From positions 6,134,001 to 6,198,000 of the forward strand of contig NC_005027.1 of NCBI RefSeq assembly GCF_000196115.1: a stretch of 64,000 nucleotides of DNA. Direction: 5' to 3'. Shown in pieces: positions 29,001 through 36,754 of this stretch. The number at the start of each line of letters is the position of its first letter. Within the stretch, counting starts at the first letter, position 1. Position numbers and translations under genes: made by a program. The stretch is from Rhodopirellula baltica SH 1. GTDB lineage: Bacteria; Planctomycetota; Planctomycetia; Pirellulales; Pirellulaceae. The notes under the pieces are model-generated. The model saw only the letters and a list, made by a program, of their open reading frames with translations. It was not told the DNA's origin and ran no database searches.

Positions 29001-29922
29001 GGTCATGAAGCAAATCCGGGGGCACATCTTCTTCCAACTTCTTTGTTGGCACCTGCTCGCTCGCCGACGCAATCTTCACGACCAATGCTTCTAGGCACCG
29101 CGGATTGTCAGCCAGCACTTCGTTTGCAAGCTCTAATGCTCGCTTACTCTCACCGAGCAGGTGATAAGCAATCGCTTCAAGACCAGCTGCGTCAGATTCG
29201 TTTGGCTGATATCGTCTTGCCTCTAGGAAATGTTTGGCCGCCGTTTCTAGCTCATCTTTCTGGTTGTGTGCGTGCCCCAGATTGGCTTCAACCCGGTACT
29301 TCTCTCTTGCGGTAAGTTGGTCCCATGAGTCGCGTCGAATTTGGTTTAATAAAACGATAGCGATGTCGGGTTTTCGCTCTTTCAGGTATCCAGCGCACTG
29401 GTCGATCTTAGCGTTGAAATCCGCGTCGCTGGCTCGATTGACGATGGTAACACTGTTGCCGTCACCCGTGACGTCGCCAACTACTACCGATTGACTTTGA
29501 TGACCAATTGCCGACGAAGATTGCGAAGTGAACAATCGAATTAGCACCGGTCCGTTGCGTGATACGCCGGACCGAACATCCTTATCGAACGCTGCCAAAC
29601 CCAACGTCACAATGGCGGCGGCAACGTCAAAGCTCCAAGGCACATCGCCCTCAATCGAAGCAACGGCTGGAAACCAAGCAGAGAACGAGCCTAGGACGAC
29701 ATTGGGAACACTTCTGATGGCCAGCCATGATATCGCAACACTCGACGCCAAACGAAAGAACCTGTACTTCGGGTTGAAGTACAGCATCAGCGCGAGAACA
29801 ATCGCACCCGCGACAAATGCGTAAATTCCGTACGGGCTTGGCAGCAGGTAAGCGACCCCTACGGCAACCACGAACAGCAATCCGATGGATAGCGAGCTCA
29901 TCAACCATGAGTCGGTCTTCAA
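26080..29922 (-). CDS. Membrane-anchored TPR-GreAB-C-like-PIN protein
   Basis: The 1,280-residue product starts with membrane segments (about 8-25, 30-50 and 58-78, with a further hydrophobic stretch to 115). TPR arrays cover about 160-640 (e.g. AEADLRAGVQERPEDGELNY). A small GreA/B C-terminal-like domain lies near 800-850 (VPIGPLQEISRESFLTQQMIGKCVGD). The C-terminal region resembles a PIN nuclease (AIVLSPSTLATLFLLS, AILCIDDPLVTLL, DYRFIPLDQAM). TPR-GreAB-C-PIN proteins have been described in conflict systems. It is the last gene of the hsd operon, 17 bp after an XRE gene, and probably acts as an RNase effector. The PIN acidic quartet is only partly clear by eye. Confidence 0.7.
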   Translation of the reverse strand: MKTDSWLMSSLSIGLLFVVAVGVAYLLPSPYGIYAFVAGAIVLALMLYFNPKYRFFRLASSVAISWLAIRSVPNVVLGSFSAWFPAVASIEGDVPWSFDVAAAIVTLGLAAFDKDVRSGVSRNGPVLIRLFTSQSSSAIGHQSQSVVVGDVTGDGNSVTIVNRASDADFNAKIDQCAGYLKERKPDIAIVLLNQIRRDSWDQLTAREKYRVEANLGHAHNQKDELETAAKHFLEARRYQPNESDAAGLEAIAYHLLGESKRALELANEVLADNPRCLEALVVKIASASEQVPTKKLEEDVPPDLLHDQQVLFALCCAASIRRELENAVEYSRKLLAKAPDDLQFKMSLGSALANLAIDGHVGRREITTAECESLAKETIELLSNVLASEGQTRLTRAHAFYHRGLAQEVLNKPDRAEADLRAGVQERPEDGELNYQLCVFLIRHNKYEQAIEHFDESNCDSSRIDPGLLLSRLLFSRNTPTDRDRAEELLIGILDAVPAPDERLTFEAVELLARELAEAQYEPRARDILQQYASRLEQAAQQSIAAEIDLVTGEVESARTNAKDAFDALTSTTPPVVKYFLGKTLADVGLDDEASVVLKDVVETASIDAAAELLLKTAWNSKDYEFLLSFTAKLRDLGRSTAQSMELEILALEAVREFDDAIARINEFLAAPIDEGFAKYLRLKLSWIGKWLEDESLVTYDLAILPGLEDCGDSKSLSLSAVCGVAHLLVEGPNPNDGFRLAYQLVRQHFNNSLAHQCLIGAYQFGTKTKFPVRSTVDENCAVAISNGATKEIHWRVIESDVPIGPLQEISRESFLTQQMIGKCVGDVIRLREDDLQEETGTIEAILDKVEYRARDSINNWTSRFGNDGFLRSFSFKKPNGELDVDAFFEVQRKLHEPNENSFRIYQNEVPSVSWFARVTGRSLIEAIGFLAASSDCRIQCCSGDVTEKQRADQFIDSDRAIVLSPSTLATLFLLSAHRRISRLPAGCIVSASALDTVRSLRRDPNSRFRSECFAGIRFGKPWLEERTEDQIANGLEELSAFITWLQENAGVCGGRGILSIGRQARERLRESCGTATVESIGTAIEKNAILCIDDPLVTLLEEDHTPVDRIWTSMLLKKMNRASLLDDESYRDFLLQLIACDYRFIPLDQAMVNRAGERARWDSSDAVFRAVIEWLNRSGVVHAAPVAAFIIQRTWAETQLANLRADVLSSVVRSLAKRRDGIASLRQLDSQIRRAFRLQPDTLQQIRNAIRRTEELELASSPIILPGDPDYSIPNFRFK

Positions 29923-29938
29923 AAAGTTCTTGATTCTC

Positions 29939-30295
29939 TCACTCCGTTGTTTGAGTTAGCCGTCTGATTTGGATTCGGACTTGTTGCAGTTGTTGGTCCG
30001 TCAATTGATCTGCTTCCCGAATCAAGGCCGGCATTTCGATGGGGTGGCTTTGAATGATCGCCGGAAGATCGTCTGGAACGCGACCGGCGAGTGCAGTCCA
30101 TTCATCGGGATTCGCATCCAGCAGCTCCGCCATCACTTTGACCCTCTCAGCCGTGGGTGGGGCCACGTTGCCTTTTTCAACCTGCGACAAGTATGTCGGG
30201 CTGACGCCGGACAGATCGGCGAACTTTCGCACGCTGTAGCGACCATCTCGCGCCTTTCGCAGAACCTCACCAAAAGTCTTTTTGCGGCGGTTCAT
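29939..30295 (-). CDS. XRE-family HTH regulator in the hsd operon
   Basis: The 118-residue protein has an N-terminal HTH (SVRKFADLSGVSPTYLSQVEKG) and a short C-terminal helical region. It resembles the XRE protein at 25395-25760 throughout (VAPPTAERVKVMAELL versus FAPPTADRVTKIAELL). It overlaps the end of hsdR by 4 bp and precedes the TPR-GreAB-C-PIN gene. It may set expression of the PIN effector or of the whole R-M operon. No ImmA gene accompanies this copy. Confidence 0.88.
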   Translation of the reverse strand: MNRRKKTFGEVLRKARDGRYSVRKFADLSGVSPTYLSQVEKGNVAPPTAERVKVMAELLDANPDEWTALAGRVPDDLPAIIQSHPIEMPALIREADQLTDQQLQQVRIQIRRLTQTTE

Positions 30296-33200
30296 GACGG
30301 GTCGGCCCCCACCGTCAACAATCCTGCTTCACTTTGTTGCCACACGTGCTCGTACAGTCGCCCAGCAAGCGCATTGGTCTCGTCTTCACTGAACGGCGGT
30401 CGTGGCAGTGTCTCGAACAACCAATCGAGAATCGACGTCTCTACCTCTGCCTGTGTTTGAGCGTTTCGCGTCCAATGCTCCATTGGGGCTAACAGGTCGC
30501 GAATACTCAACAGCAATGACTGACTGGCCTGCTTTACCTTTTCACGATCCTTCTTGGTCAGCTTGTCACGCTTCAACAGATCGAAAATCGCCATCTCCTG
30601 CGGGGAAAGCCCTTCCTCGACCGCCCGACGCTGCTCTTCGTCGAGATTGCCGGCGAGCGCCACCAGCGCCGCGAATGTTTGCTCAACCGTCGTTCGATCT
30701 TTTTCACGGTTATAGTCCGCAATGATTTCTTGATAGCGGCGGTAGTAATCCATCATCAACGGATTCGTTCGCAGCATGGCAGCCAACTTCTTTTCGAGTA
30801 CATCACGAATATCCTGAATCGCGACGTTCTTCCTCGGAACCTTGCCAAACTCTTCCTTCAGCTTCTCAAAGTCAATCTGGCTTAGGTCGATTGTCAAACC
30901 CTCAGCGTGGTCGTCGCCCGGTCCGGCCGCTCGAATCGCTGCATTGACGATCCGATGCAACTCTTTCAACAACTCGGTCACGTCCGCGGTGTCGCGTTTT
31001 TCGCTCAGCTTCTTGTAGATGGCTTCGATATTGTCGTGGCGTTCGGCGTAAGCGTAAATGCTTGGCTCGGTCACCAACGCTCGGAACCGACTGAACAACT
31101 CGCGAGCCATGATTTCAAACCGACTGCGTGTTTCATCTGTGACGCAAACAGCGTCCGTTCCGTCTCTGATCACCGCGATACGAACAAACCCTTTGGCACC
31201 AGCGAACCGATTGACATCGAAACCCAGGTCCGCCAAGAACTGCTCGATCACCTCTAATGCATCAATCAACGATGCCACCAGATTCTCAATCGGCTCGGCC
31301 AGTTCGTCGGGCGGCAAGGCATCGTCGTCCCCCACCGCGTATTGAGCCAACGCCTTCCGGAGGCTTTTCAGCATTCCGTTGTAGTCTACGATCACACCGC
31401 AATCCTTGCCCGGATAAACGCGATTGGCCCGAGCGATCGCCTGCATCAACGTGTGAGCCTTCATCGGCTTGTCGATATAGAGAGTCGACAGACATTCCAC
31501 GTCGAATCCAGTCAGCCACATGGCGCACACGATCGCCACGCGAAAGGGATGTTCAGGCTTCTTGAAAGCGTCTTCCAACGTCAGGTTCTTGCCGCGGGCA
31601 TCCGTAAATCCACGTTTGATCAAATCGCGATGCGGAACGATGTCAAAGCCCCACTTCGCGAAATCACGAACTTCGTTCTGAGCCTCGCTGATGTTGATCG
31701 CAATTTGTGTGCTCTCCATCCACGCGATGCGCCCGCGAAGATCCGCCAAGTCTTCCTCTCGCTTTTGCTTCAAATCCGTATCGCTCGTCGCCGCGACCTG
31801 CGCCTCGGCAATCGGGATCTGGTCGCGAAGCTCCTGCGTTCGTCGTTTCCAACGAGGCTCGATCATGGCATACATACGGCCGCAGGTGATTTTGTCGATG
31901 CACACGAACATCGCCTTGCCCGATTGCCAACGCATCGAGCAATGTTCGACAAAATCGTCAGCCAGTTTGTCCAGCCGATCATCCGCTGTAATGACTTCGT
32001 AATCCTGGCCTAGCAGTTTTTCCAGCAACCGCGTTTGGTCCTGGTCCAAATCCGCTTCTTCGACCTTTTCGGCGATCTTGTCATTCAGGTCCAATCTCGC
32101 GAGCCCCAACTTCTCGCCACGGTTTTCGTAAACGAGGCGTACCGTCGAGTTATCCTCCTGCGATCGTTTGAAGTCGTACTTCGAGATGTATGTCCCAAAG
32201 ATTCGTCGCGTGATGTGATCGCGCTTGAACAAGGGTGTTCCGGTGAATCCGATGAACGACGCATTCGGAAGTGCCAGCCGCATGTTCCGGGCCAGCTTGC
32301 CTGCCTGGGTCCGGTGAGCCTCGTCCGACATCACGATGATGTCCGCGCTGTCGCTGTAGGGTTCATCAGGTTTGACGTCTTGGTTGAACTTATGAACCAA
32401 GCTGAAAACAAACCGATGATTCTGTTTCAGAAGCGTTTTCAGCTCTGTTCCGGAGCCGGCCCGTGGAGTCTTGTCGTTTGCCACACCACATCCCACGAAC
32501 GTCCGAAAAATCTGGTCGTCCAAGTCTTCGCGATCCGTCATCACCACAAACGTGAAATTGCCCGGCACACACCGTCGAACCTTTTGGGCGAAGAACGCCA
32601 TCGAGTACGACTTGCCGCTTCCCTGCGTGTGCCAAAACACACCAAGTCGTCCCAAGTCCGGGTGTGCCCGTTCCACCAACGGCAACTCCATCGTCCGCGG
32701 CGACGATTCGCTGACGTGCATCGTCGCGTCGGCAGCTTCCGAGTACTCAAGCTTGTCATCAGTCGGATCGGTCGTCCGCTCGGGCATTTCTACCGTCGCC
32801 ATGCGGTATTGCAATCGCTGCTGGATCGGGAACAGCTCTTTCAGCTCCTCCTGTTTGACCACCGATGCAACTGCATTATTGACGCCTAGAACCTGATGAT
32901 TCCGTGCTACCACTTTACGAATGCCATCGGGCCGACTGGCATCGAAAAGAATGAAATTCTCAACGATGTCCAGCAAACGCTTTCGCTCCAACATTCCATC
33001 GAGTAGCACCTTCGCGTCAAGTTCGCCCTTGTGCTTCTCGTCGTTGCGTTTCCATTCGGCGAAGTGCTCCCACTTGCTAGTGATCGAACCGTACTTGGCC
33101 CGGTCGCCGTTGCTGACCACGACGAACACGTTGTGATGGAACAGTTGATTGATGGACGTCTTCGACATGTAGTCGGTCAAGTTGTCGTCAAAACCCTGCC

Positions 33201-33747
33201 GGATGTTGCGATAGACCGCTTTCAACTCAATCACGACCAACGGCAAACCATTGACGTAGCAAACAATATCGGCACGGCGGTTGTAGTGCGGTACGCCGAG
33301 CCCTTTCACTTTTAATTCACGCACCGCCACGAAGCGATTGTTTGGAGCGCCGCCGGCTTCTCCGTCGGCAAAGTCGATCACGCGAGCGTGGGCGTGCTGT
33401 TCTTCATCCTTCACATCCCGCCACGACACCGGTACGCCGTCTCGGATGTAGCCGTAGAACGTCTGATTGTGTTGGACCATCGTGCGAGAGAAATCGACAT
33501 GGGTCAGTTTGTCGAACGCTTGCTGGTGAGCAACCTCGGGCAAGCCCGGATTCAACCGAGCGATCGCGGCTTTCAAATCGGGAGCCAACACTGCATCGCG
33601 CTCGTTGGCCCGCCCCAACGAACCGCCAGGACCAAACGTTTCCGTATTGAACGCGTACACGCTCTCCCAACCGAGGTGATCGCGCATGTAATCCGCAAAC
33701 GTCGCTTGGACGAGTCGGTCCTCGCTGTTGATTCCGGTAAATGCCAT
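30292..33747 (-). CDS. hsdR: Type I restriction enzyme R subunit
   Basis: The 1,151-residue protein has the N-terminal nuclease region (VVIELKAVYRN, the E-x-K of a PD-(D/E)xK fold, with the preceding Asp in NRRADIV), an SF2 motor with WHTQGSGKSYSM as motif I, MSDEAHR as motif II and FTGTPLF as motif III, and a helical C-terminal domain. The length is normal and no frameshift is seen. It is preceded at 33748-33855 by a spacer carrying a tRNA-like sequence and followed by the XRE gene with a 4-bp overlap. Together with the HsdM and HsdS of this operon it should form a complete system. Confidence 0.95.
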   Translation of the reverse strand: MAFTGINSEDRLVQATFADYMRDHLGWESVYAFNTETFGPGGSLGRANERDAVLAPDLKAAIARLNPGLPEVAHQQAFDKLTHVDFSRTMVQHNQTFYGYIRDGVPVSWRDVKDEEQHAHARVIDFADGEAGGAPNNRFVAVRELKVKGLGVPHYNRRADIVCYVNGLPLVVIELKAVYRNIRQGFDDNLTDYMSKTSINQLFHHNVFVVVSNGDRAKYGSITSKWEHFAEWKRNDEKHKGELDAKVLLDGMLERKRLLDIVENFILFDASRPDGIRKVVARNHQVLGVNNAVASVVKQEELKELFPIQQRLQYRMATVEMPERTTDPTDDKLEYSEAADATMHVSESSPRTMELPLVERAHPDLGRLGVFWHTQGSGKSYSMAFFAQKVRRCVPGNFTFVVMTDREDLDDQIFRTFVGCGVANDKTPRAGSGTELKTLLKQNHRFVFSLVHKFNQDVKPDEPYSDSADIIVMSDEAHRTQAGKLARNMRLALPNASFIGFTGTPLFKRDHITRRIFGTYISKYDFKRSQEDNSTVRLVYENRGEKLGLARLDLNDKIAEKVEEADLDQDQTRLLEKLLGQDYEVITADDRLDKLADDFVEHCSMRWQSGKAMFVCIDKITCGRMYAMIEPRWKRRTQELRDQIPIAEAQVAATSDTDLKQKREEDLADLRGRIAWMESTQIAINISEAQNEVRDFAKWGFDIVPHRDLIKRGFTDARGKNLTLEDAFKKPEHPFRVAIVCAMWLTGFDVECLSTLYIDKPMKAHTLMQAIARANRVYPGKDCGVIVDYNGMLKSLRKALAQYAVGDDDALPPDELAEPIENLVASLIDALEVIEQFLADLGFDVNRFAGAKGFVRIAVIRDGTDAVCVTDETRSRFEIMARELFSRFRALVTEPSIYAYAERHDNIEAIYKKLSEKRDTADVTELLKELHRIVNAAIRAAGPGDDHAEGLTIDLSQIDFEKLKEEFGKVPRKNVAIQDIRDVLEKKLAAMLRTNPLMMDYYRRYQEIIADYNREKDRTTVEQTFAALVALAGNLDEEQRRAVEEGLSPQEMAIFDLLKRDKLTKKDREKVKQASQSLLLSIRDLLAPMEHWTRNAQTQAEVETSILDWLFETLPRPPFSEDETNALAGRLYEHVWQQSEAGLLTVGADPS

Positions 33748-33769
33748 CTATGAGCCCTCGTTGAATAAG

Positions 33770-33871
33770 TGATTCACTCGGGAATCGAACCCGATCGTCC
33801 CCCTTCAGCCAGGCACTCGCCACTGAGTGCGTGGTTGGAGGGGGGCATGCTACCGTTACATCAATGAATCA
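33770..33871 (-). ncRNA. tRNA-like RNA with enlarged anticodon arm
   Basis: On the minus strand TGATTCA (5') pairs with TGAATCA (3') as a 7-bp acceptor stem. Between them lie a D-arm with the Gly-Gly loop TAACGGTAG, a CCCCC/GGGGG anticodon stem, a short variable loop and a T-arm TCGGG-TTCGATT-CCCGA. In place of a 7-base anticodon loop there are about 36 bases holding a GCACTC/GAGTGC hairpin. The first seven bases of this insert, CTCCAAC, would place CCA at positions 34-36. It lies between the HEPN gene (its 5' end overlaps the last 16 bp of that gene) and hsdR. It may be a decoy tRNA, a divergent tRNA or a processing hairpin. Confidence 0.6.
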
Positions 33872-34689
33872 TGTTTCTGCTCTATCTCAAACGCGATTTG
33901 GTCCGCCGTGGTTGTATCAAGTCCAAAAACGGTCTTAAGGTTGACCGAGATCTTTTTCCGTATACGCGTCGTGTTCCCTGCCAGCTTTTTGAAGGTTGGT
34001 GAGTGCCCGTCTAGAACACTACTCCACTCATCTCCCTGCGGAATTGACGCTTGAGAAAAACGCTCTCCGATCGTCTTCGCGATTCGACTGAACAAAACAA
34101 AATCGTCGAAGCAGAGTTTTTCTGGTGAATTTGGTGCAGTGAGTTTTTCGTATTTCTTTTCGTTCTCAGGTGACCATGGAATCAAGTTTTCAAACTCAGC
34201 CTCAACTGTTTCGACAACGCACTGATCCTCGTGAAGGACCCAATTCCGAACCGCTCGGTAATAGTGAAATAGAGAAATCAAGTCTTTCCCGACGAACCTT
34301 TGCATCTCGTGCGTCGATCGCTTCATGTTCTTTAGCGCAAGCGACAGTTTATCAATGCCTTTTGCGTCTCCAGAATATTCGCGGGAGAGTAGATCAAGGT
34401 GTTCCCTACGAAGATTCGTGAAAAATCGGTCGGCCGATTCGTAGACAACGACAATATGATGCCGGTACAGGTGCGTTTGAAACGAAGCAAGCTCGGAGAC
34501 ATTGACGCACACTCCGTGGGATTTTGATGCCGCCGCGACGAAGTCTTTGACGCTAGTCTTATTGGCAGCGGCAGCGACGAAGTATCTCGCCGCAAGTTCG
34601 GTCATTTCGACCATGGCGTCCAGTTCGCCCATCTCTTTCTGCAGTCGGCGATAACATGGAAGGCTAAACGTATTCGAGGATGACGTCAT
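33856..34689 (-). CDS. HEPN-like protein A in the hsd operon
   Basis: This 277-residue, mostly helical protein contains YYRAVRNWVLHEDQ near residues 143-156. RNWVLH is the Rx4H motif of catalytic HEPN RNases, with the usual polar residue after Arg. HEPN proteins of several families (I recall the MAE_28990 and MAE_18760 groups) are linked to R-M operons; anticodon nucleases PrrC and RloC also carry HEPN domains. It overlaps HEPN-like gene B by 4 bp, which suggests a paired or heterodimeric unit. The last codons overlap the tRNA-like sequence. No other domain is visible. Confidence 0.65.
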   Translation of the reverse strand: MTSSSNTFSLPCYRRLQKEMGELDAMVEMTELAARYFVAAAANKTSVKDFVAAASKSHGVCVNVSELASFQTHLYRHHIVVVYESADRFFTNLRREHLDLLSREYSGDAKGIDKLSLALKNMKRSTHEMQRFVGKDLISLFHYYRAVRNWVLHEDQCVVETVEAEFENLIPWSPENEKKYEKLTAPNSPEKLCFDDFVLFSRIAKTIGERFSQASIPQGDEWSSVLDGHSPTFKKLAGNTTRIRKKISVNLKTVFGLDTTTADQIAFEIEQKHDSLM

Positions 34690-35522
34690 TGGAGATCCTT
34701 TCCTCCAGTAACCGCCAATTCGTCACGCACATATTCTCCAAATGCAATCAACACCAGGTCGATCGTCGAAAGGCAATGTTCGATGAACTCGCTGGTCATG
34801 TAGAACACCCAAGGTTCACCACCGAATGTCGCGGAAGAAAACCACTCCGCTGGCCATTTCTCCGTTGCGATCCGATTGGCAAATCTCAACCGTTCGTCGA
34901 CTGGCCACTCAAAGCCACAATGAAACATCTTATTCCGGTAGCCAAAGAGTGCTTCGAGCGTAGGCTTCAAGTCACCGGGGAAGCGATCGCAGACCCCAAT
35001 TGCATCGGCGAGTTGAAGTATCCCCTGCACCAAATCTGTACGCGACTGGCCGTTCCTAAAGACAAGGTGGCAATCCCACTTCGCCTTGTCAGCATCTTGC
35101 CAGCGTGAATGACTGCTCATTTCCTTCTTGCTCGATTCCAGCTTCGTACCAATCGCCAAGAAGCACTGGAAGAAAACAGTCTCGAAGAACGGTGCCAGCA
35201 TACCGATCGCCGCCATGCTATGAGCGGCGTCCTGATACACGGATTCATGCATCAGTGAAACATATTCATCGGTCGCGTACTCGTTCCAAATTCCGGAGAG
35301 CCGCTTTGCCTTCTCCTCGGTCTGTTGGATTCGCTCGGAATGGGCAGCCTCGGTGTCAGCATTTCGGCGGAGCAGATATTGGATTGCTCTAAGCTGCGAT
35401 TCAATGTCGAACGCAATACCCAGCCCATGAAGCCAATCTCCGGCCGAAAGCTCCAGAAAGTGATCTGGATCCAACTTATTGAGCCAATCGGGCAGGTCGG
35501 GAAATGTGGAACTGTCGTTCAT
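34686..35522 (-). CDS. HEPN-like protein B in the hsd operon
   Basis: The 278-residue helical protein has ALFGYRNKMFHCGFEWP near residues 195-211. RNKMFH again fits the HEPN Rx4H RNase motif, in a setting (GYRNxMFHxG) common to HEPN families with a preceding helix. An N-terminal helical segment contains LRAIQYLLRRNADTEAAHSE. It is linked to hsdS upstream and to HEPN-like gene A downstream by 4-bp overlaps. I infer an RNase that is held in check while restriction is intact. Toxicity and target are not readable. Confidence 0.65.
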   Translation of the reverse strand: MNDSSTFPDLPDWLNKLDPDHFLELSAGDWLHGLGIAFDIESQLRAIQYLLRRNADTEAAHSERIQQTEEKAKRLSGIWNEYATDEYVSLMHESVYQDAAHSMAAIGMLAPFFETVFFQCFLAIGTKLESSKKEMSSHSRWQDADKAKWDCHLVFRNGQSRTDLVQGILQLADAIGVCDRFPGDLKPTLEALFGYRNKMFHCGFEWPVDERLRFANRIATEKWPAEWFSSATFGGEPWVFYMTSEFIEHCLSTIDLVLIAFGEYVRDELAVTGGKDLQ

Positions 35523-36754
35523 ACTGGAATCTCCCCGCTCATCAATCGCGGCAGAAGATGGCTACGCCCTGCAACCAAACGCTCATTCTGACTTTCCAAA
35601 TTGTCCATCTGAGCGAAGATGGTTGATGCCATTTCGAGAAATATCTTGCGAATGTTGCTGCTGGGAATCAGTACCTCAATTCGTCCAAGAACTTCTTGGT
35701 TAAGCGACGCCATGGTTGCCTTGTTTGAACACTGGGTCAGCATCCACTCTTTGTGACGTTCGTCGCGAAAGGCCAAAGACATCAGGGTCGTCGAGATACG
35801 TTCCGAATTTGATCTCATGCGAATGCAATCGGATCCTTGCACCCATCCATGCTGCATGCTTCGGATCAACACGTGGCGATCGACCGCCCCTTTCCGTCCA
35901 AACACGATGTCGCCGCTGGCAAGTACGTGTTTGTGCAGGCGTTCTGCAACTTCTTCGGGAACGAATTCAAGTTTGTCGGGTCGGACACTCCCCAAGCCGA
36001 TGTTTCTTACATTGATGACCGGTGCGCCGACATCTGTGTAGTCGGATGCTTTTAACTGAGTGCCGAATGGTCCCGTCTGAAGCTCAAGCTCGCCTGCCTC
36101 CACCAATTCAGCGATCGTTTGCTGTTCCCAGCCATTCGGGACGCCATTGGCAAAGTGCGCGTGTTCGTGTCCGGGGAAGCGGAGTCGAACGAACCACTCC
36201 TCATGAAGTTGCCGAGCCGACGCTTCCAACAATTCCATCCGACGACGATTGTTCTCGATCAAGTCGTCATATCCTGAAAGGACGTCCGCAATTCGCTGCT
36301 GAACGTCGATCGGTGGAACAGGGACATGAACGAGGGCAAGCTTCTCTCGTGGAAGATGCTTAATGGTCGAACCGGTAAAGAAGCCGCTCAATACACCACG
36401 CTTTCCCAAATCAACAAACGAGTAAAACAGGAAGCGATTGTCGAGGCAATCGTGAGGGCGGATACGATGAATCGCTTTTTGAATCATCATGTTTTCGCAT
36501 TGGTTCTTCCAAATCGCGCAGCGGCCTGGTTCACCTCCCTCACACATGACGATGTCACCGGAACGAAGCTCAAACTTTTCAACCTCGTGCTCTTCAAAAC
36601 GCATTTCACGCAAATCCGTGAGATCGAACTCTCCCCATCGAACATTGACATTCGCAAGATAGGGCATCAACTCGCCACGATTCTTCTTTGCGTCGAGCAT
36701 TTTCCCGAGCCTGAAGTCAGCTACGTCTTCAAGTGGTGCTGATTTCCAGCTCAA
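35519..36754 (-). CDS. hsdS: Type I restriction specificity subunit
   Basis: The 411-residue protein has two target-recognition domains, each followed by a conserved helix. The central repeat is PPIDVQQRIADVLSGYDDLIENNRRRMELLEASARQL. The second is shorter, with LIPSSNIRKIFLEMAS and IFAQMDNLESQNERLVAGRSHLLPRL near the end. Length and layout are normal. It sits between hsdM (4-bp overlap) and the HEPN pair. TRD sequences do not reveal the recognised site. Confidence 0.93.
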   Translation of the reverse strand: MSWKSAPLEDVADFRLGKMLDAKKNRGELMPYLANVNVRWGEFDLTDLREMRFEEHEVEKFELRSGDIVMCEGGEPGRCAIWKNQCENMMIQKAIHRIRPHDCLDNRFLFYSFVDLGKRGVLSGFFTGSTIKHLPREKLALVHVPVPPIDVQQRIADVLSGYDDLIENNRRRMELLEASARQLHEEWFVRLRFPGHEHAHFANGVPNGWEQQTIAELVEAGELELQTGPFGTQLKASDYTDVGAPVINVRNIGLGSVRPDKLEFVPEEVAERLHKHVLASGDIVFGRKGAVDRHVLIRSMQHGWVQGSDCIRMRSNSERISTTLMSLAFRDERHKEWMLTQCSNKATMASLNQEVLGRIEVLIPSSNIRKIFLEMASTIFAQMDNLESQNERLVAGRSHLLPRLMSGEIPV

